From: Duganella sp. sic0402
Lineage (GTDB): Bacteria; Pseudomonadota; Gammaproteobacteria; Burkholderiales; Burkholderiaceae_D
Assembly: GCF_019219065.1 (NCBI RefSeq)
Contig: NZ_JAHUWK010000004.1
Location: 310,001-374,000 of the forward strand
Direction: 5' to 3'
Length of the DNA stretch: 64,000 nt
The number at the start of each line of letters is the position of its first letter. Within the stretch, counting starts at the first letter, position 1. A program made the position numbers and the translations under genes. The notes under the pieces are model-generated. The model was not told the origin of the DNA and did no database searches. It was given only the letters and a program-made list of their open reading frames with translations. Shown piece after piece: positions 17,624-25,850 of this stretch.

Positions 17624-18079
17624 TCAGCGCATGGCGATTTGTTCGCGCAGCTCGTGGGCGGTGAGCTGGGTGTAGTCCTTATTGATTTCCTGTTGCGTGA
17701 TCGCGCGCACTTGCGGATCGAGCAGCGGCCGCAGCACACCGAGAAACTGCGGCGTCGCAATCAGTGCCAGCTTGCTGTATCCACCGTCGCGTTGCGATTG
17801 CAGCAGGTAGGCGCAGATGTCGCGCGCGAACTTGTCGGCCTGATGCTCGGCTGGTGTCTGCGCAGGCTGATAAGTATTGTTGGGCAGCGCGCCAGTGGTG
17901 TTGTGTACGCTCTTGCCCGCCGATTTAGGCCCGATGCGATCGGTATCCAGATCAGCCGCGCGCTGCCGCGCAGCCTCGTTCACCATATCGTGAATTTCCT
18001 CCAGTTGCGGCGCGTTTTCAACGCCGGTAAAAAATCGTGCGCGCCCTGAATTGGCGGCCAGTATCATTGTGATTTCCAT
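17624..18079 (-). CDS. Host attachment protein family
   Basis: A 151-residue protein of the bacterial host attachment family (first described from AtsE of Agrobacterium). It begins ITMILAANSGRARFF and has the conserved EHQADKFARDICAYL and YSKLALIATPQFLGVLRPLL segments of that fold, which resembles a release-factor/ribonuclease H-like core. The start at 18079 has AGGAG 8 nt upstream; an upstream in-frame ATG lacks it. The gene diverges from a dehydrogenase gene whose 5' end appears deleted, with only ~50-90 bp between them. Confidence 0.82.
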   Translation of the reverse strand: MEITMILAANSGRARFFTGVENAPQLEEIHDMVNEAARQRAADLDTDRIGPKSAGKSVHNTTGALPNNTYQPAQTPAEHQADKFARDICAYLLQSQRDGGYSKLALIATPQFLGVLRPLLDPQVRAITQQEINKDYTQLTAHELREQIAMR

Positions 18080-18131
18080 GCTGGATACTCCTGATGAGTG
18101 AAGATTAAATAGGCGCGCACGGCTGAAATTC

Positions 18132-19214
18132 GTGGCGTGTGGACCGGTCGCCGACGCGTACAATTCTTTCACCTTTTCGGATCTGCATCTCTACCATGGC
18201 CTGATGCCGGACACGCGGGCCGGCATGACCTTCGGCCACGAGTTCACCGGCGTGGTCGAACAGATCGGCCAAGGCGTGCAGAATCTGAAGGTCGGCGACC
18301 ATGTGCTGGTGCCGTTCAATATCTTTTGCGGCGCGTGCTACTTTTGCCAGCGTGAGCTCTACAGCAATTGCCACAACACGAATCCGGAAGCCAGCGCGGT
18401 CGGCGCCATCTACGGTTATTCGCACTCGACCGGGGGCTATGACGGCGGCCAGGCCGAGTACGTGCGCGTGCCGATGGCCGACGTCGGCCCTACTGTGCTG
18501 CCGCCGGACATGGATCCGGACGACGCGGTGCTGCTGACCGATGCTTTGCCAACCGGCTATCAGGCGGCCGAAATGGGCAGCATCAAGCGCGGCGATACGG
18601 TGGTGGTGTTTGGCGCCGGGCCGGTTGGCATCTTCGCGGCCAAGTCGGCGTGGCTGCTGGGGGCCGGCCGCGTGATCGTGGTCGATCATGTGGAATACCG
18701 GCTGGACTTCGTACGCCGCTATGCGCAGTGCGAGACCATCAATTTCCGTGAAGTGGACGACATGGCGCTGCACATCAAGAAGATGACAGACTGGCTGGGC
18801 GCCGATGTCTGCATCGATTGCGTCGGCTGCGAAGCAGTCGGCAACGCCATGCAGACGCTTACTGGGCGCTATCTGAAATGGCAGGCCGGCGCGGCCACCG
18901 TGCTGCACTGGGCCATCAACTCGGTGCGCAAAGGCGGCCATGTGTCGATTGTCGGCGTGTACGGGCCGACTTTCAATGCGATGCCGATAGGGAATGCGGT
19001 CAACAAGGGGCTGACACTGCGCATGAACCAGGCCAGCGTCAAGCGCCATCTGCCTCGCTTGATCGAGCATATCCAGGCTGGCCGCATCGATCCCAAGCAG
19101 ATCATCACGCACCGCGTGCCGCTGGAGGAGATTTCGGACGCTTACCATATTTTCTCCAGCAAGCTGGATAACTGCATCAAGACCGTGCTCGTGCCACCTC
19201 GCGCTGCGCAATAA
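18132..19214 (+). CDS. Zinc-dependent alcohol dehydrogenase (formaldehyde dehydrogenase-like), N-terminally truncated; possible pseudogene
   Basis: From SDLHLYHGL (residue 16 of the frame) onwards this is a typical class of zinc-dependent dehydrogenase, with the GHEFTG catalytic His, structural-zinc cysteines (CGACYFCQRELYSNC) and the NAD motif VVVFGAGPVGIFAA. Members normally have about 40 more residues ahead of that point, including the catalytic zinc ligand Cys in a CGSDLH motif. Here CG is replaced by TF and the upstream frame is unrelated sequence with a stop at 18099. The only usable start is a GTG at 18132 without a ribosome site. The gene is therefore probably a 5' deletion product that cannot bind catalytic zinc normally. 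Confidence 0.75.
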   Translation: MACGPVADAYNSFTFSDLHLYHGLMPDTRAGMTFGHEFTGVVEQIGQGVQNLKVGDHVLVPFNIFCGACYFCQRELYSNCHNTNPEASAVGAIYGYSHSTGGYDGGQAEYVRVPMADVGPTVLPPDMDPDDAVLLTDALPTGYQAAEMGSIKRGDTVVVFGAGPVGIFAAKSAWLLGAGRVIVVDHVEYRLDFVRRYAQCETINFREVDDMALHIKKMTDWLGADVCIDCVGCEAVGNAMQTLTGRYLKWQAGAATVLHWAINSVRKGGHVSIVGVYGPTFNAMPIGNAVNKGLTLRMNQASVKRHLPRLIEHIQAGRIDPKQIITHRVPLEEISDAYHIFSSKLDNCIKTVLVPPRAAQ

Positions 19215-19224
19215 GGAGAAACAT

Positions 19225-19758
19225 ATGGAGACACGCGATCACAGCGGCCAGCATCGCCGCGCCAACAGCCTGGATGAGAAGGATTATGCCCACATCCCCG
19301 GCTGGGGCGTAGACCTGGAGCGGGAGAACCGGCCAGCCTATCCGATGGAGCGCACGCCGCCACGACTGGAGGGCGTGAGCAGCGAACGGCCGCAAGATCA
19401 GCCGCTAAACGTGGAGGTATTCCATTCGATTGAGCGGCCGGGCGTGACGCCGGTGTTTGGCACCAGCACGCCGCCATCTGGCCTGAGCGGCAAGCTGCGC
19501 GGCCTTGCCTATAAGCTGAGCGAGAACGATATCCGCCACTGGCTGATGCTGATGATGGCCGATCGCGTCAATGTGGTCGAGGGTCTCGGACAGGATCTCG
19601 GCCAAGGTCGCGTGCCGAATATCTTTGCCGAGATGGGTATCCGCGCGGAGTGGCAGCACAACAAGGCCGGGCTGGTTCGCAAAGTGGCGGTGACCATGGC
19701 CGTGGTGGGTGTGGCCTGCTATCTGCTCAAGCGCCGGAATGCGCGGTTGACGCGGTAG
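19225..19758 (+). CDS. Hypothetical protein with C-terminal membrane anchor
   Basis: A 177-residue protein with AAGGAG 6 nt ahead of its ATG, starting 10 bp after the dehydrogenase stop. The N-terminal half is hydrophilic and Pro/Glu/Arg-rich (DEKDYAHIPGWGVDLERENRP). The C-terminal third has two predicted amphipathic helices and one membrane helix (VAVTMAVVGVACYLL) before a basic tail. I do not recognise a family. It was probably co-transcribed with the intact dehydrogenase ancestor. Confidence 0.65.
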   Translation: METRDHSGQHRRANSLDEKDYAHIPGWGVDLERENRPAYPMERTPPRLEGVSSERPQDQPLNVEVFHSIERPGVTPVFGTSTPPSGLSGKLRGLAYKLSENDIRHWLMLMMADRVNVVEGLGQDLGQGRVPNIFAEMGIRAEWQHNKAGLVRKVAVTMAVVGVACYLLKRRNARLTR

Positions 19759-22054
19759 CGATCTTCCACCACGCCGGCATCAGCTGCTGGATTTCGGGGC
19801 GGCCGAAACGGTCGTCGATCAGGTAGACGGTGCCCCTGTCGGAGGTGGTGCGGATCACGCGGCCCGCCGCCTGCACCACTTTCTGCATGCCTGGGTAGGT
19901 GTAGGTATAGTCGTAGCCGGCGCCGAAGATGGTGTCCATGCGCGCGCGTATCTGCTCGTTGACCGGATTAATCTGCGGCAGTCCCAGCGTGGCGACAAAC
20001 GCGCCGATCAGCCGCGCACCTGGCAAGTCCACGCCTTCGCCGAAAGAACCGCCCAGCACCGCAAAGCCGATGCCTTCGCTGTCGAGTGTGAAGCGGTCGA
20101 GGAACTGCGCGCGCTCCGCCTCATCCATGCGGCGCGACTGGCGCCACACCGGCACCTCGGGATGCAGCTCGCTGAACTGGGTGGCCGCCTTCTCCATGTA
20201 ATCGAAGCTGCTGAAGAAGGCCAGGTAGTTGCCGCGCTGATGAACGTACTGCCTGCCCATCAGCTCCGCGATTGGACGTAACGATTGCTGGCGGTGCGCA
20301 TAGCGGGTCGAGATGTGCGCCGCCACCTGCACCGACAACTGTTCGGCGACGAATGGCGATTCCACATCCACCCAGGCGGTAGTCTCCGGCATGCCGAGCA
20401 TGTCGCCGAAGTAGTTCCATGGACTGAGCGTGGCCGAGAACAGCGCTGTGGTGTGGGTGCTTTCAAAGCGGGGCTTCAGGTAGGGAGCGGGCACGATATT
20501 GCGGATGCACAGCAGCGAATTGCTATTGCTGGCGCGCGCGCCGGGCGCTTTCTCGATGTCGAACAGTGCGTGGTCGCCAAAGCTTTCCGCCAGCCGTGCG
20601 AACATCAGCGCGTTGAAATAGAAGCTCTGCAGGTCCGGTTCGACATAGCCAGGATGATCGGCCATGTAGTCGGAAATCGCGGTGGACGCCGTTTGCAGCG
20701 CGCCCATGAATTTTTCCGGCAGCTCGGTGTAGGACTGGTATTCGGAGGTTTGATCCTTCTCCAGCTGGTTCCATTGCTTGTGCACGCGGTCCAGCGGTTT
20801 TTTCAGTTCCTCCGGAACGACCTTGCGCAGCAGCCGCAAACTGTCGTGTTCCATCTCGGTCGAATACATCTTGCGCGCGCGGGAGACCATATTGTGCGCC
20901 TCGTCCACCAGCACGTTGACCTTCCAGTCGTTCAGCTGCGTCAGGCTGTACAGCATGGCGCTGCTGTCAAAGTAGTAGTTGTAGTCGCCGATGACGATGT
21001 CGCACCAGCGCGCCAGTTCGCTGCTCAGGTAATACGGGCAGACGTTGTGGGCGAGGGCGATGGCGCGCAGCGTGTCGCGGTCCAGCGCTGGTGGCGCTGC
21101 GCCGTTGGCCGACGGCGCCATCAGCGCCAGCGCCGAGACGCGCGCGGCTGGCAACCGGTCATAGAAGCCTTGCGCCAATGGGCAGGAATCGCCGTGGCAG
21201 GCTTTGTCGGGATTGACGCAGGCGGTGCTTTTCGCCGCCAGTTCCAGCGTGCGCAAAGGAAGCAGCGGCGCGCCTTCGCGGATCAGGTCCACCGCGTCCA
21301 GCGCCATCTGACGGCCCGATGTTTTCGCGGCAAGGAAGAAGATCTTGTCGACGCCATGTTCGGCGCTGCCCTTGAGCATCGGGAACAGGCTGCCGACGGT
21401 CTTGCCGATGCCGGTCGGTGCTTGCGCCAGCAGGCATACCTGGCGCTTGCTGGCGCGGTACATGGCTTCTGCCAGTTGCCGCTGGCCCGGACGGAAGTCG
21501 CCGTAGGGGAAGCGCATGGCCTTCAGTTGCTGGTCGCGTTCTGCGCGGTGCGCCATTTCCTGTTGCGCCCATTGCAGGAACAGGCCGCATTGCTGTTCGA
21601 AGTAGGCGCGCAGATCGGCGGCCGTGTGGTCCTCGTGCAGCACGGTTTCCTTCTGGCTGCCGATGTCGAAGTAGACCAGCGCCAGGCGGATCTTTTCCAG
21701 TCCCTGGTCCTGGCACAACAGGTGGCCGTAGATTTTGACCTGGGCCCAGTGCAGCGCGCGCTGGTTGTCCGGCATTTTCTTCAGGTCGCCGCGGTAGGTC
21801 TTGATTTCTTCCAGGCGGTTGGCGCGGATGTCATAGCCGTCGGCGCGGCCGCGCACATGCAGCGGACCGAAATCGCCGCTCAGCGATAGCTCGGTCTGGT
21901 AGTCGTCGTCGCGGCGCGAGGTGACCACGCCGTGGCCGGCGATGCCTTCCTGCGCCGTTGGCGAGGGCGTGAAGCGCAGATCGAGATCACCGGCCTTGGC
22001 GGTGAACTCGCACAGTGCGCGCACGGCGACGGTGTAGCGGGCGGGGTGTGTCAT
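19727..22054 (-). CDS. XPD/DinG-like superfamily 2 DNA helicase with Fe-S cysteines
   Basis: A 775-residue helicase. The order is: an N-terminal PD-(D/E)XK-like stretch (residues ~25-150, with GDFGPLHVRGRADGYD and the KTYRG motif), Walker A (QAPTGIGKTVG), four cysteines between motifs I and II (TACVNPDKACHGDSC and VCPYYL) that match the XPD Fe-S domain, the DEAHN box, and motifs V/VI (GGSFGEGVDLPG, AAGRVIRTTSDRG). XPD-family enzymes unwind DNA 5' to 3' in repair. The ATG overlaps the stop of the upstream nuclease gene by 4 bp (ATGA), so the two form a coupled repair operon. Confidence 0.88.
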   Translation of the reverse strand: MTHPARYTVAVRALCEFTAKAGDLDLRFTPSPTAQEGIAGHGVVTSRRDDDYQTELSLSGDFGPLHVRGRADGYDIRANRLEEIKTYRGDLKKMPDNQRALHWAQVKIYGHLLCQDQGLEKIRLALVYFDIGSQKETVLHEDHTAADLRAYFEQQCGLFLQWAQQEMAHRAERDQQLKAMRFPYGDFRPGQRQLAEAMYRASKRQVCLLAQAPTGIGKTVGSLFPMLKGSAEHGVDKIFFLAAKTSGRQMALDAVDLIREGAPLLPLRTLELAAKSTACVNPDKACHGDSCPLAQGFYDRLPAARVSALALMAPSANGAAPPALDRDTLRAIALAHNVCPYYLSSELARWCDIVIGDYNYYFDSSAMLYSLTQLNDWKVNVLVDEAHNMVSRARKMYSTEMEHDSLRLLRKVVPEELKKPLDRVHKQWNQLEKDQTSEYQSYTELPEKFMGALQTASTAISDYMADHPGYVEPDLQSFYFNALMFARLAESFGDHALFDIEKAPGARASNSNSLLCIRNIVPAPYLKPRFESTHTTALFSATLSPWNYFGDMLGMPETTAWVDVESPFVAEQLSVQVAAHISTRYAHRQQSLRPIAELMGRQYVHQRGNYLAFFSSFDYMEKAATQFSELHPEVPVWRQSRRMDEAERAQFLDRFTLDSEGIGFAVLGGSFGEGVDLPGARLIGAFVATLGLPQINPVNEQIRARMDTIFGAGYDYTYTYPGMQKVVQAAGRVIRTTSDRGTVYLIDDRFGRPEIQQLMPAWWKIATASTAHSGA

Positions 22055-23691
22055 GCCGCCCATTGCAGGTAGCAGACCGACACCGGCATCTGGTGCGCCG
22101 CGCAGTATTCGATCCAGCGCAGCTGGTTGTCCTGCAAGCGGTCGCCCGGTCCTTTGACTTCGATCATATTGTAGCGGCGCTCGGCCGGCCAGAACTGGAT
22201 CAGGTCGGGGAAGCCGCTGCGGTTGGATTTGATGTCCAGCAGGATGCGCTCAAACGCGCGCTTCAGGTGCAGCGGCGGGATGCAGTCCAGCGCCAGGTCG
22301 AGCAGATCCTCGTCGATCGCTTCCCAGTACAGGAAGGGCGACTGGATGCCGTATTTGGCCGTGTAGTTGGTGCGGATGGTGGCGCGGTATTGCTCGCCAT
22401 CCAGTTGCGACAGCGCGTCGCCGAACTGCGGCGCGCGGCGGCGCTGGAAGTCGGCGCTGTGCAGATCGGCCGGGCCACGGTGATAGGGATGGAAGAACGC
22501 GCCCGGTATCGGCGAAAACACCGCCTCCCAGCACAGCAGGCCGAACAGTGAATTCATCAGCGAATTCTCGACATAGTAGACCGGCGCGTCAGCGCGGCTC
22601 AGGTGATCGCGGACGACGAATTCGACGTAGCTGGCTTCCTCTGGCGGCGGCAGACTGAGGTCGATGCGCTCGGCCTGCGCCAGCATCACCGGAGGCGGCT
22701 TGGCGTGGCCCAGCTTGCGCGCCAGGCGCGGCGCCATGCGCAGCAACTGCTGGCGTTCGGCTTCGCTCTCGGGCGCCAGTATGGCGGTTTGCAGCAGCGC
22801 GAAGGCCTCGCGCGGCTGTTGGTTTTTTTCCAGCACGCGGATGGCGCGCGCACGGGCGCCGGGATAGTCGCAATCGGCATAGAGCGCATGCGAGGCCGGC
22901 CAGTCGCCGAGCTTTTCGACATGCTGGGCGATGGTGAACACCAGCTTGCTGCGGCGGCTGCGCAGCCATTCGTTATCGTCGGCGCAGGGCGGCAGGCCGG
23001 CGATTACATCGGCCGGGTCTTCGCCTTCGGCAAAACGCTCGTGGCACTGATGGATGGCGAGGAAATCATCGATGTCGCGGCGGCAGCGGAAGCCGCGCGC
23101 TGCCGGCGAGAACGCCACTTTCTCGTACTGGTAGATACCCAGGTCGGACAGGACAAACTCGGTCCAGTTCTGATGGTAGTTGCCGAAGAAGATGAGGCGC
23201 AGGCGGTCGCACAGTTCCTGCGTCAGATTGCGGTAGACGTGGTCGCCGGAATTGGCGTACCAGCCGGAAAAGCGGTGCTCAGCGCCGTATTCCTCGCGCA
23301 GCGCCTCCAACTGCTCGGCCTTGCGCAGATGCCGGACGTGTGCGCCCAGCTGGAATACTTTGACGATTTCCGGTTTTTGCAGCAGCTCGAACAGCTGGTC
23401 GAGGCCGAGTTGCGGATCTTCTTCGATCAGGCCCAGTTCGGCCAACGGCCGGGCGGCCTCGTGGGTGCTGCCGATTTCCGCGTACATCAGCTTGCTGGCG
23501 CGGAATATCGTGCCTTTGCGCATCACCATGCGCACGAACAGCGCGCGCGAGGCTTGCGGCAGGGCGGGGAAGCTGGTGAGGAAGCGGCGTTCGTCGGCGT
23601 TCAGCAGATCGTCGTAGCGTTCGCCGATCCACGTCAGTACCTGGTGAAAATTTTCCAGATAATAGAACGGATTTTCCAGAACTTTGATCAT
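22051..23691 (-). CDS. FAN1-like VRR-NUC domain nuclease
   Basis: A 546-residue protein with the bacterial FAN1 architecture: an N-terminal helical region with a SAP-like segment (residues ~20-110), a TPR-like helical middle and a C-terminal VRR-NUC domain. The catalytic PD-(D/E)XK residues are visible in SGFPDLIQFWP and NMIEVKGPGDRLQDNQLRW. FAN1 incises DNA near interstrand cross-links and flaps. Coupling to an XPD-like helicase supports a cross-link or bulky-lesion repair role. The start at 23691 is the first ATG and fits the family start. Confidence 0.88.
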   Translation of the reverse strand: MIKVLENPFYYLENFHQVLTWIGERYDDLLNADERRFLTSFPALPQASRALFVRMVMRKGTIFRASKLMYAEIGSTHEAARPLAELGLIEEDPQLGLDQLFELLQKPEIVKVFQLGAHVRHLRKAEQLEALREEYGAEHRFSGWYANSGDHVYRNLTQELCDRLRLIFFGNYHQNWTEFVLSDLGIYQYEKVAFSPAARGFRCRRDIDDFLAIHQCHERFAEGEDPADVIAGLPPCADDNEWLRSRRSKLVFTIAQHVEKLGDWPASHALYADCDYPGARARAIRVLEKNQQPREAFALLQTAILAPESEAERQQLLRMAPRLARKLGHAKPPPVMLAQAERIDLSLPPPEEASYVEFVVRDHLSRADAPVYYVENSLMNSLFGLLCWEAVFSPIPGAFFHPYHRGPADLHSADFQRRRAPQFGDALSQLDGEQYRATIRTNYTAKYGIQSPFLYWEAIDEDLLDLALDCIPPLHLKRAFERILLDIKSNRSGFPDLIQFWPAERRYNMIEVKGPGDRLQDNQLRWIEYCAAHQMPVSVCYLQWAA

Positions 23692-23759
23692 TGCGGTGGG
23701 ACGAAACGGGATGAACTGTATTTATATACAGTGTATCGCGTTGCGTCCCGCTTGCCCAG

Positions 23760-24314
23760 CTATTTCTTGGCGGCGGGGCCCGTCTGCTGGGTGACCAGGG
23801 TGTTGGCCTTGGCGATTTCCGCTTCCACGGCCTGCACCGCCTGCTTGGTGGCCTTGGTCACCTGCTCGTAGCCGGCAAAGGCGTTGTCGATGGCGGTCTT
23901 GACGATGCTGACCGCGTTTTCCGAGCCGGGACGGACGTTTTTCGTCACGTCATGGATCAGCGCGCTCAGGTTGTTTTTGGCTTCGGCCACATGGGCGTCG
24001 GCGGCGCGGGTGAATTCTTCGCGGATCTCGGCGATGATGTCGCCCAGCTGCTGGTTGTAGGTGGCGGCATTGGCGACGCCGGGCTGGATCTGGTCGGTAG
24101 CGACTTTCAGCGCCGCCTTGGGATCGCTGCTCTGACTGATTTCCTTGCCAGCGGCCAGTCCGCCCTGCAACTGCGACTTGGCGGTCGCCAGATTGAGCGC
24201 GATCACCTGCTCGACACCCTGCACGGTCTTGCTGGTTAGCGTGTTGAAGGTTTCAAGCTGGAATTCAAACAGGGTTTTGGTGGCGTTGGCAAATTGCTCG
24301 GGATTCGTGAACAT
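23760..24314 (-). CDS. phaP: Phasin family protein
   Basis: A 184-residue phasin: amphipathic helices coating polyhydroxyalkanoate granules, with the typical opening FTNPEQFANATKTLFEFQLETFNTLTSKTVQGVEQVIALN and a C-terminal Ala/Lys-rich tail. AGGAG stands 6 nt before the ATG. It indicates a PHA-storing organism, as is usual in this family. It stands alone here, without phaCAB genes in the window. Phasins come in several paralogues, so the exact symbol is tentative. Confidence 0.88.
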   Translation of the reverse strand: MFTNPEQFANATKTLFEFQLETFNTLTSKTVQGVEQVIALNLATAKSQLQGGLAAGKEISQSSDPKAALKVATDQIQPGVANAATYNQQLGDIIAEIREEFTRAADAHVAEAKNNLSALIHDVTKNVRPGSENAVSIVKTAIDNAFAGYEQVTKATKQAVQAVEAEIAKANTLVTQQTGPAAKK

Positions 24315-24383
24315 ACAGTCTCCTCATAGATGGGGGGATACAGCTTGCAGCGATTCCGGTTTAACCGTGTTTTTGTAATTTGA

Positions 24384-24593
24384 TTATCGTACAACAATAA
24401 GCTTCTCGCAACGGGCGTCACGAAACGGCCCGTAGGCCCTATCCCAGCCCGGCCCCAGCGACGTTTGCGAGCAAAACAGCGCTCCGTCGATCTTGCTACG
24501 CCATTTCCACCAGGGCGCCGGCTCGGCCGCCAGGCTGCCGCAAGCCAGGGCCAGCATCAGCAGCAAAGCGCGTTGTCGCGTGAATGTCTTCAT
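24384..24593 (-). CDS. Small exported protein of unknown function
   Basis: A 69-residue product with a clear signal peptide (MKTFTRQRALLLMLALACGSLAA) and a short mature part with two Trp, two Cys and PGWDRAYGPFRDARCEKL. The start at 24593 lies 5 bp after the diguanylate cyclase stop (24598) and has AAAGG upstream, so it is probably the second gene of that transcript. The cysteines in FCSQTS and RCEK could pair in the periplasm. No family is recognised. Confidence 0.6.
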   Translation of the reverse strand: MKTFTRQRALLLMLALACGSLAAEPAPWWKWRSKIDGALFCSQTSLGPGWDRAYGPFRDARCEKLIVVR

Positions 24594-24597
24594 ACCT

Positions 24598-25755
24598 TTA
24601 AACCAGTTGTTGGGCGCAGACGCGATTGCGGCCACTGTTTTTCGCAGCGTACAGCAAATCGTCGGCGGCGGCGATCATATTGATGTGTGCCGCCTGGGGC
24701 TGCACCGCGAAATCGACGCTGGCGACACCGAAACTGGCGGTCACCGCGATGCGCTGCTTGTCGTGCTCGACCGGCGTAGCGGCCAGCGACTGGCGCAGCC
24801 GCTCGGCCAGCAATGCGCCGCCGGCCAAGTCGGTCTCCGGCAGGATCAGCAGGAATTCCTCGCCGCCGTAGCGCACCACGCTGTCGACGTTATCCCGCGT
24901 CATCGACTGCAGCAGGGCGGCGAAGTGCTGCAACACGGTGTCGCCGCCATAGTGGCCATGGTTGTCGTTGACCGCCTTGAAATGGTCCAGGTCGCACATG
25001 ATGACGGTCAGGCTGAGCCGGTAGCGCTGGGCGCGCGAGATTTCCGTTTCCAGCAGCTGCTGGTGCAGATGGCGGCGGTTGTAGCAGCCTGTCAGCGGAT
25101 CGCGCACCGAGAGGTTTTTCAGCACCATCTGGGCGCTATACTCCTCGCGCCACAGGATCTGGTAGCGCCTTGCCGCCACGTAGCTGAACAGGTTGGTCAG
25201 GATCAGCAGCGCCGCCATGGTCGGCAGCTGGATGCCGACCACGCCGCCGAGCCGCCACGCCATGCCGATGAACAGCGCCGTGGTCGCGGCGGCAATCGCG
25301 GCCGCATAGATCAGCCGGTTGGGAATGTAGATATACAGCACGATGACCACCACCGACATCGAAATCGCGTGCAGCGAAAACTCCATAGGCCGCAGTCCTG
25401 CGATGAGCAGGAAGCCGACCGCGCCGACGATTTCGACCACGCTGGCGACCAGCCGCGTCACCGGTATCGAGTCCGGCCGATGTTTGAGCAGCGCCAGGCT
25501 GGCCAGCACGGTGACCGCCACGGCGATGCGCACGCCGACCAGCAGGCCGGTTTTCAGCTCATAGCCCAGCCACAGCAGATCGGTCAGCGCAAAACACAGG
25601 TAGAACAGCGCACAGAACAGAAAGGTGACGCGCAACTGGTCCTGGGTCATGGCCAGCTGATGTTCAAGGAAATCGTTTTCCGTCGCGCCATCGCGGAACT
25701 CGCAGCGCAGGGGCGCTACCTTGATTGTCCTGGACTGAACAGCATTCGATTGCAT
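24598..25755 (-). CDS. Membrane-bound GGDEF diguanylate cyclase
   Basis: A 385-residue protein with six predicted membrane helices (residues ~35-195) followed by a GGDEF domain. The domain starts with LSVRDPLTGCYNRRHL and has the active-site signature GGEEF inside VVRYGGEEFLLILPE, so cyclic-di-GMP synthesis is expected. No RxxD inhibitory site is obvious five residues ahead. The membrane region has no recognised ligand pocket. It is followed within 5 bp by a small exported protein gene. Confidence 0.88.
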   Translation of the reverse strand: MQSNAVQSRTIKVAPLRCEFRDGATENDFLEHQLAMTQDQLRVTFLFCALFYLCFALTDLLWLGYELKTGLLVGVRIAVAVTVLASLALLKHRPDSIPVTRLVASVVEIVGAVGFLLIAGLRPMEFSLHAISMSVVVIVLYIYIPNRLIYAAAIAAATTALFIGMAWRLGGVVGIQLPTMAALLILTNLFSYVAARRYQILWREEYSAQMVLKNLSVRDPLTGCYNRRHLHQQLLETEISRAQRYRLSLTVIMCDLDHFKAVNDNHGHYGGDTVLQHFAALLQSMTRDNVDSVVRYGGEEFLLILPETDLAGGALLAERLRQSLAATPVEHDKQRIAVTASFGVASVDFAVQPQAAHINMIAAADDLLYAAKNSGRNRVCAQQLV

Positions 25756-25850
25756 GACCGCGTATCTCCGCTAGGCGCCGGCTGCTTGCCGGTCTGTTAT
25801 GTTGCATTATACGACTGCAACATTTGCGGCGTAGGGAATTTAAGCGGAGG

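Noticed and set aside
20285-21889. 534-codon plus-strand frame over the helicase gene
   Set aside because: Antisense shadow of a well-supported helicase with intact motifs; Gln/Arg/Val/Ala-rich translation typical of such shadows.
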